From Dehalococcoidia bacterium (GTDB taxonomy: Bacteria; Chloroflexota; Dehalococcoidia; E44-bin15; DAOWNJ01), in contig DAOWNJ010000058.1 in NCBI GenBank assembly GCA_030642645.1, positions 1 to 6,376 of the forward strand: a stretch of 6,376 bases of DNA. The letters are read 5' to 3'. Positions 5,557 to 6,376 of the stretch are shown piece after piece. The first letter of the stretch is position 1. Every line of letters begins with the position of its first letter. The position numbers and the translations under genes were made by a program. The notes under the pieces were generated by a model. The model was not told the origin of the DNA. It worked only from the letters and a program-made list of their open reading frames with translations, and made no database searches.

Positions 5557-6045
5557 TTAGTCTTTAGCAAATTGCTTCTTAAGGCTGGAAAGAAGTCTTA
5601 CGTGTGATCTCTCCTCATTGATTATCTTATCGATGGTCGGCCGATCCCGCTCCGGCACAAGGTCACGCATCTCGCTGTAAAATATAATGGAGTCTTTTTC
5701 TGCACCAAGGGCTATTTGCATCGCCTCAGCCGGGCCAGATGCCTTTTGTGCCATCTGGCGAGCAACCTCATCATCGATGAAGATGGATGAGTCAACCAGT
5801 GCCTTTAGGTAAAGCTGATACTCCTCCTCATCTTCACCAGCATATGTAAGTTGAGACTTCCCTATGGTGCCCAGCATGTTTTGAAAGGTCTGGAGGTGCT
5901 CTTGCTCCATGTTAGCCAGGTAATTATAGGTGTCCTTCAGCGAAGCATCCGTGGCTGATTCAGCAAGCGAACCATAGTAGGCAGCCCCATTCCTCTCGAT
6001 GCCTATAGCTATGTTGACGATCTCGCTACCAGAAAACAGTGGCAT
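5557..6045 (-). CDS. Ferritin-like / rubrerythrin-family diiron protein
   Basis: A 162-residue four-helix protein with two half-motifs: E17 (IGIERNGAAYY) with E47-x2-H50 (MEQEHLQTF), and E116 (GAEKDSIIFY) with E145-x2-H148 (EERSHVRLL). This is the ligand pattern of stand-alone rubrerythrin-like proteins (the COG1633-type ferritin family), which lack a rubredoxin domain. No cysteine, signal peptide or membrane segment is seen. Likely role: peroxide reduction or iron handling in the cytosol, inferred from the family and from its place ahead of the rubrerythrin fusion and the flavodiiron gene. Start supported by AGGAGGAG 7 bases upstream. The exact reaction cannot be settled from sequence. Confidence 0.9.
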   Translation of the reverse strand: MPLFSGSEIVNIAIGIERNGAAYYGSLAESATDASLKDTYNYLANMEQEHLQTFQNMLGTIGKSQLTYAGEDEEEYQLYLKALVDSSIFIDDEVARQMAQKASGPAEAMQIALGAEKDSIIFYSEMRDLVPERDRPTIDKIINEERSHVRLLSSLKKQFAKD

Positions 6046-6052
6046 AATCCAA

Positions 6053-6060
6053 CTCCTCCT
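6053..6060 (-). promoter_or_regulatory. Strong ribosome binding site of the ferritin-like gene
   Basis: AGGAGGAG, 7 bases before the ATG at 6045. Nearly full complement of the 16S 3' end, the strongest such site in the window, so high translation is expected. Confidence 0.8.
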
Positions 6061-6071
6061 TATTTATTATT

Positions 6072-6248
6072 TTAGTCTCTGAAGGTAGCGATGGGCTTGA
6101 AGGGCGGCTTTAGCACCCTAATCTTAATCATGCTCTCGGCAGCCTCCAGGGCTGAGTTGCCTCCGCCTATGACAGTGACCTTTTCATCCGCAAAGAGGGG
6201 GCCATCGCAGATAGCGCAGTAGGTAACCCCTCTGCCAACTAACTCCTT
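6072..6248 (-). pseudogene. Thioredoxin reductase remnant (middle section only)
   Basis: The frame reads KELVGRGVTYCAICDGPLF, then ADEKVTVIGGGNSALEAAE, then SMIKIRVLKPPFKPIATFRD and a stop at 6072. This is the central part of thioredoxin reductase: the redox pair C-A-I-C followed by the NADPH-binding GGGNSA loop. An in-frame TAG sits directly before it (6251-6249) in place of a coding residue, with a second stop a few codons further up. The FAD-binding N-terminus is not found in the remaining bases, and the end of the NADPH domain and the second FAD segment are missing. The last 15 residues do not resemble the family. It lies 26 bases before the ferritin-like start codon, so the ferritin promoter may lie within it. 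Confidence 0.75.
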
Positions 6249-6251
6249 CTA

Positions 6252-6376
6252 GGGGTGCCTTCGCTCAATTGCTATACCCCCTCACCTCCCCTCCCGTAAT
6301 CTCTGATACACAGTGCCATGCCCTTATGGGCGAGAGGTAAAGGGAGATCTCAGGTCTTTGATATGCTGAGAATCTA
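6252..6376. other. Right edge without recognisable gene
   Basis: No open frame with family resemblance on either strand apart from a few possible leftover codons of the thioredoxin reductase remnant. An imperfect 11-bp inverted repeat (6278-6288 with 6334-6344) is present in purine/pyrimidine-biased sequence and is probably chance. Confidence 0.5.

Noticed and set aside
6278..6344. Imperfect inverted repeat near the right edge as a regulatory structure
   Set aside because: Long 45-base loop, G-T pairs and strongly biased base composition make chance the simpler explanation.

Overview
This window comes from a bacterium, most likely an anaerobe. Three adjacent genes encode diiron or flavodiiron proteins that handle oxygen and peroxide: a ferritin-like protein, a rubrerythrin-type protein and a flavodiiron protein. 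A pyrimidine operon carries a textbook PyrR attenuator, which is a bacterial control device. The tRNA gene does not encode its CCA end. I cannot fix the lineage from the sequence. The mix of PyrR control, anaerobic oxygen defence and a serine-recombinase remnant would suit Chloroflexota (Dehalococcoidia-like) or a similar group, but this is a weak inference.

Layout. Positions 1-2866, minus strand, hold the start of a pyr operon read leftward. It has a sigma70-type promoter (TTGAGA-17-TATATT) and a leader with a PyrR-binding hairpin, an antiterminator and a terminator, followed by pyrR, an enlarged pyrB and the 5' part of pyrC (dihydroorotase), which runs off the left edge. Positions 2878-2993, plus strand, hold a tRNA-Asp(GUC) with its own consensus promoter, back to back with the pyr promoter. 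Positions 2994-3283 hold a decayed C-terminal piece of a large serine recombinase (zinc ribbon). Positions 3318-6045, minus strand, hold the oxygen/peroxide cluster, read in the order ferritin-like protein, rubrerythrin-thioesterase fusion, flavodiiron protein. Positions 6072-6248 hold a thioredoxin reductase remnant, and nothing is recognisable from there to the right edge.

How the genes work together. PyrR senses uridine nucleotides and controls readthrough of the leader into its own gene, aspartate carbamoyltransferase and dihydroorotase, which catalyse steps 2 and 3 of de novo UMP synthesis (PyrR also has uracil phosphoribosyltransferase activity in this family). In the other cluster, the flavodiiron protein would reduce O2 (or NO) and the ferritin-like/rubrerythrin proteins would remove peroxide.

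Most unusual points. (1) A rubrerythrin diiron domain lacks its rubredoxin and is instead fused in frame to a complete acyl-CoA thioesterase hotdog domain. (2) An aspartate carbamoyltransferase carries a PyrI-type zinc domain without the PyrI allosteric domain, about 39 extra residues inside the aspartate domain, and a tail resembling an Ada-type zinc module that has lost its cysteines. (3) The pyr attenuator's terminator hairpin also buries the pyrR ribosome binding site.
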